Shown: positions 25,802 through 35,900 of the stretch, piece by piece
How positions within the stretch are numbered: the stretch's first letter is position 1
Layout: every line of letters starts with the position of its first letter
NCBI GenBank assembly: GCA_016197225.1
Contig: JACPWC010000059.1
Span: 1 to 64,000 of the forward strand
Length of the DNA stretch: 64,000 nucleotides
Origin: Chloroflexota bacterium
GTDB taxonomy: Bacteria; Chloroflexota; Anaerolineae; Anaerolineales; VGOW01
Direction of reading: 5' to 3'
Position numbers and translations under genes: made by a program
Notes under the pieces: generated by a model
Database searches by the model: none
The model's input: the letters and a program-made list of their open reading frames with translations, nothing else
What the model was told of the DNA's origin: nothing

Positions 25802-28800
25802 ATGCAACAACAGAAAGCGAAACAAAAGGGGAATAACAACGGCAATGGCAATGGCAAGCCGCCATTGGGGGAAGTGAAGCTGGCCGACAATGCGCGGGTG
25901 GTGCTGGAGAAGCGTTATCTCCGGCGCGGCCCGGACGGCAAACCTGCCGAAACGATTGAAGGGATGTTCTGGCGAGTGGCGCACAACATTGCTTTGGCCG
26001 AGCGCGAGTCGGGCGGCTCGGAGACGGATGTTGAGAATGAGTTTTACGATCTGCTGACCTCACTGCGCTTCTTTCCTAACTCGCCCACGTTTACTGGCGC
26101 GGGCACGCCGCTGGGCCAACTGGCCGCCTGCTTTGTGCTCAAAATCGAAGACGACATGGGCCGCTCCGAGTCCGGCATCTTCCAGACCTTGCGCGACGCG
26201 GCGCTGATTCAGCAGACTGGCGGCGGCAACGGCTTCTCCTTCTCTCGCCTGCGCCCGAAGAAATCGCTGGTCAAGTCCTCGGCGGGCGAGGCTACCGGGC
26301 CGGTGGGTTTTCTGCGCGTGTACGACAATGCCTTTGCGGAGATCGCTCAAGGTGGCACAAGAAGGGGCGCCAATATGAGTGTGTTGCGGGTCGATCACCC
26401 CGATATCGAAGAGTTCATCACTTGCAAGATTGACGAGAACGCCATCACCAACTTCAACATCTCGGTCGGCATTACCGACGCTTTTATGGAGGCGGTAAAG
26501 CGCGACGCCGACTGGGAACTGCGTTTCCCGGACGTTCACTCGCCCGAATATCACGGCTTTCAGGGTACGTTGCCTCAGGCCGAGAAAGCCGGCGTCCCGA
26601 TCAAAACTTACAGGCGCATGCGCGCCCGCGATTTGTTTGCGAAAATCCTTGAGCACGCGCACCACAACGGCGAACCCGGCGTGCTGTTTTTGGATGCCGC
26701 CAACCGCGAAAATCCTGTGCCGCATTTGTACGAGTTGGAGGCAACGAATCCGTGCGTCACTGGCGAGACGTTGATCTACACCGACGGCGGCTTGAGACGC
26801 GCCGACGAACTGGCGGTGGCGGGGAAACCCGTTCGCGTCGTCGCCGATGGCCGTTTTGGGAGGGAGACGTTGTTGGCGGCTTCACCTGTGTTTCCAACAG
26901 GCGTCAAAGACGTGTATCGCCTGATCACGCGTGAGGGATACGAACTGCGCCTTACCGCCGAGCATCAGGTGATGACATCGCGCGGCTGGGAAGCCGCCTC
27001 TGAACTCCAACCCGGCGACCGTGTTCACATCCTTAATCGTCGCGGCGGCTTCGGCAACGAAGGTTCTCTGGAAACCGGGCGGGTGTTGGGCTGGCTGGTC
27101 GGCGATGGCACTGTCAACGCCATTCGCGCTGTGCTGTCCTTCTTCGGCGACGAGAAACGCGAACTGGCGCCGATGTTTGCAGAGGCGGTCAACTCGCTTG
27201 TAGAAGATCGCGGCCTGCGCGCTCGCGCTTATCCTGTGGGCGTCATCGAAGTGAAGGGACGCGCCGAGGCTCGCGTTTCATCCGAACGCTTGCAGGCATG
27301 GGCGGCTGAATATGGTCTATTGGAAGATAAATTGATCGTTCCGGCAGGCGTGTTGGCCGGTAGTGAAGAAATGCAACGCGGCTTCTTACAGGCTCTATTC
27401 ACTGCCGATGGACAGGTGAACGACGGCGGCGAGAAGGGGTGTTCGGTGCGGTTGAGTTCCAGTCATCTGCCTTTGCTGAAAGATGTTCAGCGACTGCTAT
27501 TGAACTTTGGTATTGCCAGCCACATTTACGAAAATCGGCGGCCCGGCGGCTACCGCCCCATGCCTGACGGACGCGGCGGCACAAAAGAATACTTCCATCA
27601 GCCGCAACATGATCTGGCAATCAGCAAGACCAACTTGATCCGCTTTGCCGATGAGCTGGGTTTCCTGACCGAAGCGAAACAGGGCAAACTGGCCGATTAC
27701 TTGAGCCGCATGATGCGCGGGCCATACAGGGAAACGTTTTTGGCGACGGTGAAAGCCGTTGAGCCGGATGGCCGGGAAACCGTTTACGATCTGCAACAAC
27801 CCGACACGCATTCATTCATAGCGAACGGCCTGGTCGTTCATAATTGTGGTGAGCAGTTTTTAGGTCCCTTCGAAAACTGCTGTCTCGGCTCGATCAACCT
27901 CGCCCAGCACTTCGGCCCCGACGGAACTGTGGACTGGGAGAAACTGCGCCAGAGCACGGTGCTGTCTACCCGCTTCCTCGACGACGTGGTGTCGGCCAAC
28001 GCCTACGTGCCCGCCGTGCCGCAACTAAAAGTGGCGGCTTACAAAGCGCGCCGCATCGGCCTGGGCATCATGGGCCTGGGCGACCTGATGTATCACTGCG
28101 GCATCCGCTACGGCTCCGAGGAGGCGCAGGAGTTTGCGGCCCAGGTGATGGAGTTCGTCCGTTATCACTGCATGCTCACCAGCGTCGAACTGGCCGAGGC
28201 GCGCGGCCCGTTTGAGGCGATTGAAGGCAGTCTCTATGATCCGAAGAACCTCAAGTGGTCGCCGCCTTTACCGCTCGCCCCGTATCAACACAATTATGGC
28301 CGCCCCGTTGTTGACTGGAACGCCATTGTGACCGGGATCAAGAAGCACGGTCTGCGCAACGCCTGTCAGACGACGATTGCCCCGACCGGAACCATTGCCA
28401 CCGTGGCTGGATGCGAATCTTACGGCTGTGAACCGGCGTTTGCCCTGGCTTACATCCGACATGTTAACGACAAAGGGCGTGACCTGAAGCTCACTTACAC
28501 CAGCCCGATGTTCGAGAAGGCTTTGATCGAAGCCGGGGTTGACGACGCGACTCGCTTGAAGATCGTGGAGCAGGTTCTGGCAAGCGGCTCGTGCCAGAAT
28601 ATTCCCGAAGTGCCTGATCGCATTCGGCATACCTTCGTCGTCTCGCAAGACATCACCGCCGAAGAGCACGTGCGCATGCAAGCGGCCCTGCAACGCTTCG
28701 TTGACAACTCGATCTCCAAGACCTGCAACTTCCCCGAAGGCGCGACCGAAGACGACGTGGCCGAAGCTTACTTGCTGGCCTGGGAGACGGGTTGCAAAGG

Positions 28801-29473
28801 CCTCACCGTTTACGTCACCGGCTCGCGGCAAAAAGTGGTGCTGGAGACGCATGCGACGGCTAAGGCCAAGGAAGAGGCGGCAACCCCGGCGACAGTGACG
28901 GCCACACCGGTCGCCCAACCTCTGCCCATCTTCCACGAGAGCAAGAAGCCGCGTCCGCAAGTCCTGCATGGCGAGACGTTCAAGATCACGTCGCCGATGG
29001 GCAAATCGTATGTGACCATCAACCGCAACGGCGGCCAGGAACCGTTTGAGGTCTTTATCAACACCGGCAAGGCCGGGAGCGAGATTTTCGCCGTCTCGGA
29101 AGCGATTGGCCGTTTGATTTCGTACAACCTGCGGCTGGCCTCGTCCGTGCCGCCGCGCGAGCGGCTGGCCGAAATCTCTCGTCAGTTGGGCGGCATTGGC
29201 GGGAGCAGGGCGATGGGCTTTGGCCCCAACCGCGTGCTGTCACTGCCCGACGCGGTAGGCCGAGCCTTGAGCGATTACCTCAGTCTGGAAACCGAGTCAC
29301 TGGAGCCGATGCCTGACTCAAACGGCAACGGACATAGCGAGCATGCCGAAGCGCCCGCACCCGGACAAATGGCGCTGAAGATTGGCGACCTGTGCCCCTC
29401 GTGCGGCGAGGCGGCGATGGTAAACGAAGAGGGTTGCCGCAAGTGTTACGCTTGCGGACATAGCGAGTGTTGA
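25802..29473 (+). CDS. nrdJ: B12-dependent (class II) ribonucleotide reductase NrdJ, intein-containing precursor
   Basis: Start ATG 25802 has a GGAGGGG Shine-Dalgarno. The precursor is 1223 residues; residues 318-681 are an intein, leaving an 859-residue enzyme. Extein motifs: [35 protein letters not shown], the split active site [30 protein letters not shown] and [11 protein letters not shown]-terminal four-Cys zinc ribbon (CPSCG...CRKCYACG) is typical of the NrdJ group. The enzyme makes dNTP precursors with adenosylcobalamin and needs no oxygen. The intein's +1 residue, Cys682, is the cysteine of NPCGEQ, matching the thiyl-radical cysteine position, so splicing must occur before catalysis. 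Confidence 0.95.
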   Translation: MQQQKAKQKGNNNGNGNGKPPLGEVKLADNARVVLEKRYLRRGPDGKPAETIEGMFWRVAHNIALAERESGGSETDVENEFYDLLTSLRFFPNSPTFTGAGTPLGQLAACFVLKIEDDMGRSESGIFQTLRDAALIQQTGGGNGFSFSRLRPKKSLVKSSAGEATGPVGFLRVYDNAFAEIAQGGTRRGANMSVLRVDHPDIEEFITCKIDENAITNFNISVGITDAFMEAVKRDADWELRFPDVHSPEYHGFQGTLPQAEKAGVPIKTYRRMRARDLFAKILEHAHHNGEPGVLFLDAANRENPVPHLYELEATNPCVTGETLIYTDGGLRRADELAVAGKPVRVVADGRFGRETLLAASPVFPTGVKDVYRLITREGYELRLTAEHQVMTSRGWEAASELQPGDRVHILNRRGGFGNEGSLETGRVLGWLVGDGTVNAIRAVLSFFGDEKRELAPMFAEAVNSLVEDRGLRARAYPVGVIEVKGRAEARVSSERLQAWAAEYGLLEDKLIVPAGVLAGSEEMQRGFLQALFTADGQVNDGGEKGCSVRLSSSHLPLLKDVQRLLLNFGIASHIYENRRPGGYRPMPDGRGGTKEYFHQPQHDLAISKTNLIRFADELGFLTEAKQGKLADYLSRMMRGPYRETFLATVKAVEPDGRETVYDLQQPDTHSFIANGLVVHNCGEQFLGPFENCCLGSINLAQHFGPDGTVDWEKLRQSTVLSTRFLDDVVSANAYVPAVPQLKVAAYKARRIGLGIMGLGDLMYHCGIRYGSEEAQEFAAQVMEFVRYHCMLTSVELAEARGPFEAIEGSLYDPKNLKWSPPLPLAPYQHNYGRPVVDWNAIVTGIKKHGLRNACQTTIAPTGTIATVAGCESYGCEPAFALAYIRHVNDKGRDLKLTYTSPMFEKALIEAGVDDATRLKIVEQVLASGSCQNIPEVPDRIRHTFVVSQDITAEEHVRMQAALQRFVDNSISKTCNFPEGATEDDVAEAYLLAWETGCKGLTVYVTGSRQKVVLETHATAKAKEEAATPATVTATPVAQPLPIFHESKKPRPQVLHGETFKITSPMGKSYVTINRNGGQEPFEVFINTGKAGSEIFAVSEAIGRLISYNLRLASSVPPRERLAEISRQLGGIGGSRAMGFGPNRVLSLPDAVGRALSDYLSLETESLEPMPDSNGNGHSEHAEAPAPGQMALKIGDLCPSCGEAAMVNEEGCRKCYACGHSEC
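26753..27844 (+). mobile_element. Intein with LAGLIDADG homing endonuclease in nrdJ
   Basis: 364 residues. Block A starts [13 protein letters not shown]; block B is [25 protein letters not shown]; block F/G is [21 protein letters not shown], with the penultimate His and terminal Asn, followed by extein Cys. Between them are two dodecapeptide motifs, [10 protein letters not shown] (about 27086-27115) and [12 protein letters not shown] (about 27382-27417), each retaining its Asp, so the homing endonuclease looks intact and active. Ribonucleotide reductase large subunits are frequent intein hosts, and the NPC/GEQ site is one of the known insertion points. Confidence 0.95.
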
Positions 29474-29491
29474 GCGTTGGGAGTTAGAGTC

Positions 29492-29529
29492 AAAGTGCGG
29501 GCCGGAAACGGCTCGCACTTTTTTGTTTT
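29492..29529. terminator. Bidirectional terminator between nrdJ and aat
   Basis: AAAGTGCGGGCCG, loop GAAA and CGGCTCGCACTT form a long stem with one mismatch, flanked by TTTTTTG on the right and CAAAG on the left. It lies between convergent genes. Confidence 0.85.
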
Positions 29530-30112
29530 AAAACGTCGCTCTCACCTTCAACGCCTCCGCCAGCCGCGCCTTGTACTCTTCGCGCGGAATCAAGGTCACG
29601 CCAAAAGTTTGCAGATGCGGCGTGGCAAACTGGGTGTCGTGCAGGACAAAGCCCCCGGCTCGCAAACGCCACGTGAGATGAACAAGCGCCACCTTGCTGG
29701 CGTCCCTCACTCGGCTGAACATGCTCTCGCCGGCAAACAGCCCGCCCAAACTCACGCCGTACAACCCGCCAACCAGTTCGCCACCCAACCAGGCCTCAAC
29801 ACTGTGAGCCAGGCCGGCTCGATTCAGTTGTGAATAGGCTTCGACGAACTCATCGCTGATCCAGGTCGCTTCGCGGCTCGGGGCGGGTTGGGCGCAGGCG
29901 GACATCACTTCGCGAAAGGCGGTATCCACCTTGATCTCAAATGGGTTGCGTCTGAGCGTCCGCGCCAGCGAACGCGAGATACGAAATGAGTCATCGAGAG
30001 GCAAAATTGCGCGCGGATCAGGATCAAACCAGTCAACGCCGCCCGCCCGGTTGGACATTGGAAAGAGGCCCTGGCTGTAGGCGATAACGAGCAGGGTGGG
30101 CGAGAGGTTCAT
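29528..30112 (-). CDS. aat: Leucyl/phenylalanyl-tRNA--protein transferase
   Basis: Start chosen at MNLSPTLLVIAYSQGLFPMS (30112); upstream codons in frame lie in a palindromic repeat and in the next gene. The 194-residue product carries the family core: AYSQGLFPM, WFDPDPRAILPL, FRISRSLARTLRR, TWISDEFVEAY, AHSVEAWLGGELVGGLYGVSLGGLFAGESMFSR, HLTWRLRAGGFVLHDTQFATPHL. It adds Leu or Phe to N-terminal Lys/Arg of proteins, marking them for ClpAP/ClpS degradation (N-end rule). Confidence 0.93.
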   Translation of the reverse strand: MNLSPTLLVIAYSQGLFPMSNRAGGVDWFDPDPRAILPLDDSFRISRSLARTLRRNPFEIKVDTAFREVMSACAQPAPSREATWISDEFVEAYSQLNRAGLAHSVEAWLGGELVGGLYGVSLGGLFAGESMFSRVRDASKVALVHLTWRLRAGGFVLHDTQFATPHLQTFGVTLIPREEYKARLAEALKVRATF

Positions 30113-30116
30113 TCGT

Positions 30117-30142
30117 GTAGGGCGGGGTCGCCCCGTCCTTAC
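30117..30142. repeat. GTAG...TTAC palindromic element providing a stop codon
   Basis: GTAGGGCGGGG, TCG and CCCCGTCCTTAC form an imperfect palindrome. The TTA at 30139-30141 is the TAA stop of the sugar-dehydrogenase gene on the minus strand, and the other end abuts the aat start. Confidence 0.65.
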
Positions 30143-31284
30143 CTGGCCCGCACCACCCGATAAATCGTCGTGATGTCGGAGTAGTAGATATTTCCATCCG
30201 GCCCCTGCACGAGATCGATCAGGCATTGTTTGTCAAAGCCGGTCTCGATGCGCTCCGACTTGTGCAGGTGATAGCCGTCTTCGGCCAATTCAAGGCGGAT
30301 CATTTTACCCACGTGCCATGAGCAGAAGATCATGTTGCCCTTCCACTCCGGGAAGGTCTCGCCGTCGTAAAACATAATGCCGGTCGGGCCGATGGTGGGG
30401 GTGAAGTAGAGCAGGGGCTTTTGATACGGATAGTCGGCAGGCAGGGCGTTGTCTTCGCAGAGGCCGTCAGTGTGCCAGCCGTAGTCGCCGCCCGGCGCGA
30501 TCAGGTTGATCTCGTCGTCGCAGTCGCCGCCATTCTCGGTTCCGTACAGCCAGCCGTTGGCCGGGTTGAAGGTGAAGTCGAACATGTTGCGCAGGCCGCG
30601 GGCGAAGATGGTGCTGTCCGGCTCAGGGTTGCCGGGGGCAGGGGCGGCGGGGAACGTCGTCGGGTCAACCCGATGCAGTTTGCCCTGCGGCGAGTCCGGT
30701 TCGTTGGAAGCGAACACGTTGTTGGTCGAACCGGCGGAGATGTACAACATGCCATCCGGCCCGAAGTGCAGGCCGCCGCCGTTGAGGATGGTGGACGTTT
30801 CAAATGCAATCTTGAACTCAAACGACACTTGCTCGTCAGCCGCCTTGTCGTCTTTCACGGTGAAGCGCGAAACGCGATTGACGAGCGCGTCGCCGCGCGT
30901 GTAGAACACCCACAGGTAGCCATTCTCGGCAAAGTTCGGGTCGAGGGCCAAACCCAACAGGCCGCGCTCGCCGCTGGCGTCAATGTTGGTGAGAGTTAAG
31001 ATCGGGTCGGACACTTTGCCGTCGGCTGTGATGACGCGCACTGTGCCGTTCTTCTCGGCGATGAACAGGCGGCCATCGGGTGCGAACTCCATAGCTACCG
31101 GGAAGGCGACGAAATTGGCAAATGTCTCAACTTTGTAAATGGCCTCGCCGACTTCCTCGACAGGGGCAGTGGTGAGAGAGAGGGTGGTAGTGGGGTCTGA
31201 TGGTTGGGTTGGGGTGGCGGTTGCCCCGGAGCAGGCGGTGAGGAAGAGAATGGAGATCAGGAGATTAGAGATTAGAGATTTCAT
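30139..31284 (-). CDS. PQQ-type sugar dehydrogenase-like lipoprotein (GSDH beta-propeller)
   Basis: 381 residues: lipoprotein signal peptide ending LFLTAC (lipobox, Cys 18), a Thr-rich spacer, then the glucose/sorbosone dehydrogenase propeller: FPVAMEFAPDGRLFIAEKNGTVRV, GERGLLGLALDP, NGGGLHFGPDGMLYISAG, ARGLRNMFDFTFNP, NGGDCDDEINLIAPGGDYGW. Proteins of this family are secreted, Ca/PQQ-binding aldose dehydrogenases or non-enzymatic relatives. The first seven codons (KSLISNL) are encoded by a GAGATTA heptamer array. A TATAAT box ends 6 nt before the ATG, so the mRNA is probably leaderless. Confidence 0.87.
   Translation of the reverse strand: MKSLISNLLISILFLTACSGATATPTQPSDPTTTLSLTTAPVEEVGEAIYKVETFANFVAFPVAMEFAPDGRLFIAEKNGTVRVITADGKVSDPILTLTNIDASGERGLLGLALDPNFAENGYLWVFYTRGDALVNRVSRFTVKDDKAADEQVSFEFKIAFETSTILNGGGLHFGPDGMLYISAGSTNNVFASNEPDSPQGKLHRVDPTTFPAAPAPGNPEPDSTIFARGLRNMFDFTFNPANGWLYGTENGGDCDDEINLIAPGGDYGWHTDGLCEDNALPADYPYQKPLLYFTPTIGPTGIMFYDGETFPEWKGNMIFCSWHVGKMIRLELAEDGYHLHKSERIETGFDKQCLIDLVQGPDGNIYYSDITTIYRVVRAR
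31256..31281. repeat. Heptamer array encoding part of a signal peptide
   Basis: GATCAGGA, GATTAGA, GATTAGA and GATTT on the plus strand. On the minus strand this is the start of the lipoprotein signal sequence. Confidence 0.75.
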
Positions 31285-31290
31285 GCGGAC

Positions 31291-31318
31291 ATTATATCAA
31301 TTCGTTGCGGGGTACAAT
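31291..31318. promoter_or_regulatory. Divergent -10 boxes between two leaderless starts
   Basis: On the minus strand TATAAT (31296-31291) precedes the ATG at 31284 by 6 nt. On the plus strand TACAAT (31313-31318) precedes the ATG at 31326 by 7 nt. The 41-nt gap has no room for a Shine-Dalgarno leader on either side. Confidence 0.6.
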
Positions 31319-31325
31319 TGCCAGC

Positions 31326-32849
31326 ATGAATAAAACGGATTGGCGAGTCGCCGCCACGTTGTTCACCGTCATCTCGTCGGTGTATTTTGCGACCGTAGCC
31401 GGAATCACCTCGTCGAACGATGGCAGCCACTACGCGCTGGTGCGGGCGCTGGCCGACAAGCGAAGCTTTGAGATTTCAGAGTATTTGGAATTCACCGAGA
31501 ATCAGGATTATGCGCTGAGAGGCGACCTGCGATTCAGCGACCGGCCGCCAGGGACGGCGATTCTGGCCGCGCCCGTTTACGCCCTCTCTCAGGTGTTGCC
31601 GCCACCGCTTGTTGAACTTCGTTCTAAGCACGACCCCGGCAACCCGCGCCTGGTTTACGCTTTGCTCGTGCCGGTAATTGCGGCCAGCGCCACTGCCGTT
31701 ATTTTGTTTTGGATGTTGAGGGCGCATTTTGCTCTGCCGCTTTGGTCGAGCGCCTTGACAACGCTGGCGTTTGCCTTTGGCACGATGACGTGGAAATATG
31801 GAAGTCTGCTGTATTCGCACGCTACCAGCGAACTGGCGGTGATGGCGGCGACAGCGTTGATACTGCGGCGCACAGGAATGTCAACGAATAAGGAAACGAA
31901 TAAACGAATAATCCTTTCGAGCGGGCCTCATTCGTTTATTCGATGGATATTCGTTGACAGAGACATTTCGATAAACTTCTTTCTCGGCCTCCTCCTCGGC
32001 CTGAGCGTGTTGATGGAATACACAAACATCATCTTCGTCGCCTTTGCCGGGCTTTACTGGCTTTGGCAGACCTTCTCCCCTTCCCCCCTTCTCCCCCGCT
32101 CCCAAGCAAAAGAGAAAATCGTCAGGCTTTTTTTCTTCCTGTTTGGCGGCCTCCTGCCCGCGCTCTTCCTCATGTGGTACAACGCCGTCAACTTCGGCGG
32201 GCCGTTCAAACTGTCCACCTTCAACGCCGATACCACTCGCTGGCCGCAAAACCTCTCCTTCCTCACCGACTTTGCCACGCCAATTTGGGTTGGCCTGCCA
32301 GCCATGTTGTTCTACGGCAGTGACAATCAGGGATTGTTCTGGCTGGCGCCAATTTCGTTGCTGGGGTTGGTGGGCGTGAGGGGATTGTGGAAATTCTCGC
32401 GGCGTGAATGTGTATTAATTATCGGTGTATTTCTGGCGATGCTGTTGCTCTTCAGCACCAGCACCACGTTCAACCCATTCACCAATGATGGGCGATATAT
32501 CACGCCGTTTTTGGGGTTGTGGTTTGTGGCGGTGGGGTTTGGGGTTGTGCGTTTCGTAGGGGCAATTCATGAATTGCCCCTACGTTGGGCAATCGTTTAC
32601 GGCTTGCTCTTTCTTTCTATCCGCAACCAAATCCTGCACATCGCCTTTTCGTGGGGGCACGATTTGAATCTGGCGACGTTGAGGCCGTGGGCGGCAGCCC
32701 CGGAAAACATTGCCGCGTTGTGGCAGGCGGTGTTTCCCAACGCGTTGAACGTGCCGCTGTGGTGGGGGGTGGTGGCGGTGGGGTGGTTGGCGTGGCGGTT
32801 GCGGCGGAGGAGGGGACGGGCCGCAGAGCTTGAATCACTGAAGCACTGA
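31326..32849 (+). CDS. Polytopic membrane protein, GT39/ArnT-like glycosyltransferase fold
   Basis: Start at MNKTDW (31326), downstream of a TACAAT box. About 507 residues with around ten membrane helices. The first loop SSNDGSHYALVRAL has the acidic residue typical of polyprenyl-phosphate-sugar-dependent GT-C enzymes, followed by SDRPPGTAILAAPVYAL. Function is inferred from topology and these motifs only. Two foreign-looking stretches interrupt the frame: a fold-back repeat coding about 35 residues (near STNKETNKRIIL...) and a 30-bp perfect palindrome coding VGAIHELPLR. Both fall in loops or helix edges and keep the frame. Confidence 0.75.
   Translation: MNKTDWRVAATLFTVISSVYFATVAGITSSNDGSHYALVRALADKRSFEISEYLEFTENQDYALRGDLRFSDRPPGTAILAAPVYALSQVLPPPLVELRSKHDPGNPRLVYALLVPVIAASATAVILFWMLRAHFALPLWSSALTTLAFAFGTMTWKYGSLLYSHATSELAVMAATALILRRTGMSTNKETNKRIILSSGPHSFIRWIFVDRDISINFFLGLLLGLSVLMEYTNIIFVAFAGLYWLWQTFSPSPLLPRSQAKEKIVRLFFFLFGGLLPALFLMWYNAVNFGGPFKLSTFNADTTRWPQNLSFLTDFATPIWVGLPAMLFYGSDNQGLFWLAPISLLGLVGVRGLWKFSRRECVLIIGVFLAMLLLFSTSTTFNPFTNDGRYITPFLGLWFVAVGFGVVRFVGAIHELPLRWAIVYGLLFLSIRNQILHIAFSWGHDLNLATLRPWAAAPENIAALWQAVFPNALNVPLWWGVVAVGWLAWRLRRRRGRAAELESLKH
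31879..31959. repeat. Fold-back element inside a membrane-protein gene
   Basis: The left arm (31879-31909, TGTCAACGAATA...AATAAACGAAT) is the approximate reverse complement of the right arm (31930-31959), with about 25 of 30 positions matching, around a GC-rich 20-nt loop. The arms are built from AACGAATA words. Confidence 0.8.
32555..32584. repeat. 30-bp perfect palindrome inside a coding sequence
   Basis: Both halves of 15 bp are exact reverse complements (CGTAGGGGCAATTCA and its complement). The CGTAG/CTACG ends match the GTAG...CTAC elements at 30117 and 43955. It is read in frame within the GT39-like protein. Confidence 0.9.
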
Positions 32850-32854
32850 AAAAT

Positions 32855-32888
32855 TGAGGTGCGCTGATCTGTGACTCAGTGCACCTCA
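32855..32888. terminator. Hairpin between convergent genes
   Basis: TGAGGTGCGCTGA (32855-32867) pairs with TCAGTGCACCTCA (32876-32888) with one mismatch. Further CACTGAA words lie on both flanks. No T-run is present, so termination strength is uncertain. Confidence 0.5.
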
Positions 32889-32901
32889 GTGATTCAGTGG
32901 T

Positions 32902-35900
32902 TCACGGGGCCGGACACACCTCTACATGCAAATACTGCTGGCACTCCTCCGCCGTGAGCGACCGCGTGACGCGCGATTGAGCGAGCGCGATTAAGTCTTC
33001 TATGGGTAGCACGTAGACGCGCGCCGTCCTATCCGCACTGGTGGTGACCAGGCGCATCCCATCCGGGCTAAAGGCGGGTAGATAAACTGTACCGGCGTGA
33101 CCGTATAAGGTGAGCAACTCCTGCCCGCTCACGGCGTCCCAGACTTTCGCGGTCTTATCTGCGCTGGTGGTAGCCAGCCGCGTCCCATCCGGGTTGAAGG
33201 CCACGCCCCAAACTCCTCCGGCGTGGCCGGACAGCTCCATGAGCAGCTGGCCGGTCGCAGCATCCCACACTTTTGCGGTCTCGCCCGTATCAGCCGTGAG
33301 CAGACGCGTGCCATCCGGGCTGTAGGCGGCGTCGGTGAGGAAACTGGTCTGGATGGGCAGCCTGAACAGCTCCTGGCCGGTGGTGAGGTCCCAGACGATG
33401 GCCACATCGTCATCCCCGCCCGTGAGCAGGCGCGTCCCATCCGGGCTGAAGGCGAGGCAATGCAGCCCACCCGCGTGCCCGGATAAAGTGAGCAACTCCT
33501 GACCCGTCGTTACATCCCACAGCCTGGCCGTCTTATCCGCGCTGGTGGTAGCCAGGCGCGTCCCGTCCGGGCTGAACTCGACCTGACCGACGGCCGCACT
33601 ATGGCCGCTCAGGGTGAGCAACAACTGGCCAGAAGTTGCATCCCATATCTTCGCCGTTCCATCCCAACCGCCCGTGGCGATGCGCGTGCCATCCCGATTG
33701 AAGGCAATTCCCTCGACCAAGTCGGCGTACAGGGTGAACAACAACTGGCCGGAAGCCGCGTCCCACACTTTCGCCGTCCTATCCGCACTGGAGGTGGCCA
33801 GGCGCGTCCCATCAGGATTGAAGGCCACCCCATAGACCTCATTGGTGTGGCCGACCAGGGTGAACAACTCCCGGCTGGGCGCGGCCTCCCACACCCTTGC
33901 GGTTTCGTCGGTGCTAGCCGTGGCAATGCGTGCCCCATCCGGGCTGAAGGCGACGGCCTTGACTGCACTAGCGTGGCCGGCAAGGGTGAACAATTCCTGG
34001 CCCACAGAGGCATCCCAAACTTTCGCCGTTCCATCTTCGCTGACGGTGGCCAGGCGCATCCCGTCCGGGCTGAAGACCACGCCTTCGAGTCGAGCGGTAT
34101 GGCCGGATAAAGTCAACACCTCATCACCCGTCCCGGCATCCCACACTTTCGCCGTCGCATCGAAACTGGCCGTGGCCAGGCGTTGCCCATCCGGGCTGAA
34201 AGCGAGGTCAAGGATCACGCTATTGTGACCGGCCAGGGTAAGCAATTCCTCCCCCGTCACGGCATCCCATACCCTGGCCGTGTTGTCAGGGCCAACTGTC
34301 GCCAGGCGTGTCCCATCGGGACTGAAGGCGACATCGTGCGGAACAATAGTGTAATCAGGCGGTTGAGCGAGCTGGATGGAGAGGGTGAGCAAGACCCTCT
34401 CCGTCGCCAGATCCCAAACTCGCACCGTCCCATCGGTGCTAGCGGCGGCCAGGCGGGTCCCGTCCGGGCTAAAGGCAATCGCCGAAATAGGCGGGGCCTG
34501 CGCCGCTTCGCCCAGGGTGAGCAACGCTTCGCCGGGCGCAGTCGAAATGTCCCACACGGTCACCGTTCCATCCTGGCCGGCCGTGGCCAGGCGCGTCCCA
34601 CGCTCTGCGGGGTTGAAGGCGACGCTGTAAAGTTCGCCGCCGGGCGCGCCAGCCGCCTCGCCGCCGTGATCGCCATGGCCGCCGGACGCGCCTGCGTGGC
34701 CTCCTTGGGGGAGGGTGAACAACTCCTGGCCCGTCGTCGCATCCCATATTTTCGCCGTCCCGTCCAGACTGGCCGTCGCCAGGCGTGTCCCGTCGGGGCT
34801 GAAGGCGACGTCGCTCACCCCACTGCTGTGGCCGCGCAGGGCGAGGTGGGGTTGCGCCGCCGAGACGGCCCGGTGGAGCGCTTCTTCGGCTTCCCCTGTC
34901 CACGTTTTATCCACCGAGTAGGTCACCGACACGGCTTGCAGGGCCAGCAAAATGCTTCGGTCCGGGTCCACACCTACGTTGCTGACAGCGGCGGCGGCCC
35001 ATTCGCGCGAGGAGGCGAGGCGGGCCTGCTGTTCGGCACGCTGTGCGTTTTGAGTCGCCTGCTGACCGAACACCACGGCGGCGACTGCCAAGACGCCAGC
35101 GACGATCAAGGCAACGGTCAGGAACACAGCCCTCTGCCGCAATCGTTGAGCGGCTCGCCTCTCGGTCTCGGCCAATTTTCGGGCGGCCTCCAGTTCACGC
35201 CGTTGTCGCTCGCCCTCTACGGCTTCGCGCTGGCCACGCTCTGCAATGCTGGCATCGAGAAATGCACGCTCGTCGTGCGTCAGTGCAATCGAGGTATTTG
35301 CCGCCCAGCCCTCGAACTGCTCCAACTTCGCGCCGGTCAACAGGAAACTCGAGTCGCGGTTCGCGGCCTGCCATTCAGTGGCGGCGGCGGCGAGTTGGCG
35401 TTGCAGACGCACGTCGGCGCGCGACTCGTTCAGCCACTCGCGCAGACGCGGCCACTCGCGCAACAACGCCTCATGCGCCACTTCGACGGTGGGGCCACGC
35501 GTGATCGGGTCGCGGTCGAAGGAGAGGAGGCGATGTGCGCCGAAGGAATCGAGGACATTGCCGATTGGGAGCTTGAAATTTGAACTTTGAAGTTGTTCCA
35601 ATTCTGCCTTCAACACTCGCCTTCGCGTGTCTTCCACCCCTTCGCCCACTGTGACCAAACGCAAGAATAACTGGCGCGCGATAGATTGTTCGGCTTCGTT
35701 CAATCCCGCATACACGGCCTCGGTGCGTTTGCCCAACGCCCCGGTCACGCCGCCGAGATCGGCGTAGGCTTTCTTGGTGAGGGCGCGGCCTTCGCGTTTC
35801 TCGAACAGTTCGGTGAGGGCGTATTGCAACAACGGCAGTGCGCCGGGTTGATCGCCGACTTCACGGATCATAGCCGAGGTTAACCCGGCTTCCAAGCGCA

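Noticed and set aside
33000-34900. DNA-level tandem repeats treated as a separate repeat element
   Set aside because: The roughly 126-bp periodicity is fully explained by the WD40 blades of the kinase gene.
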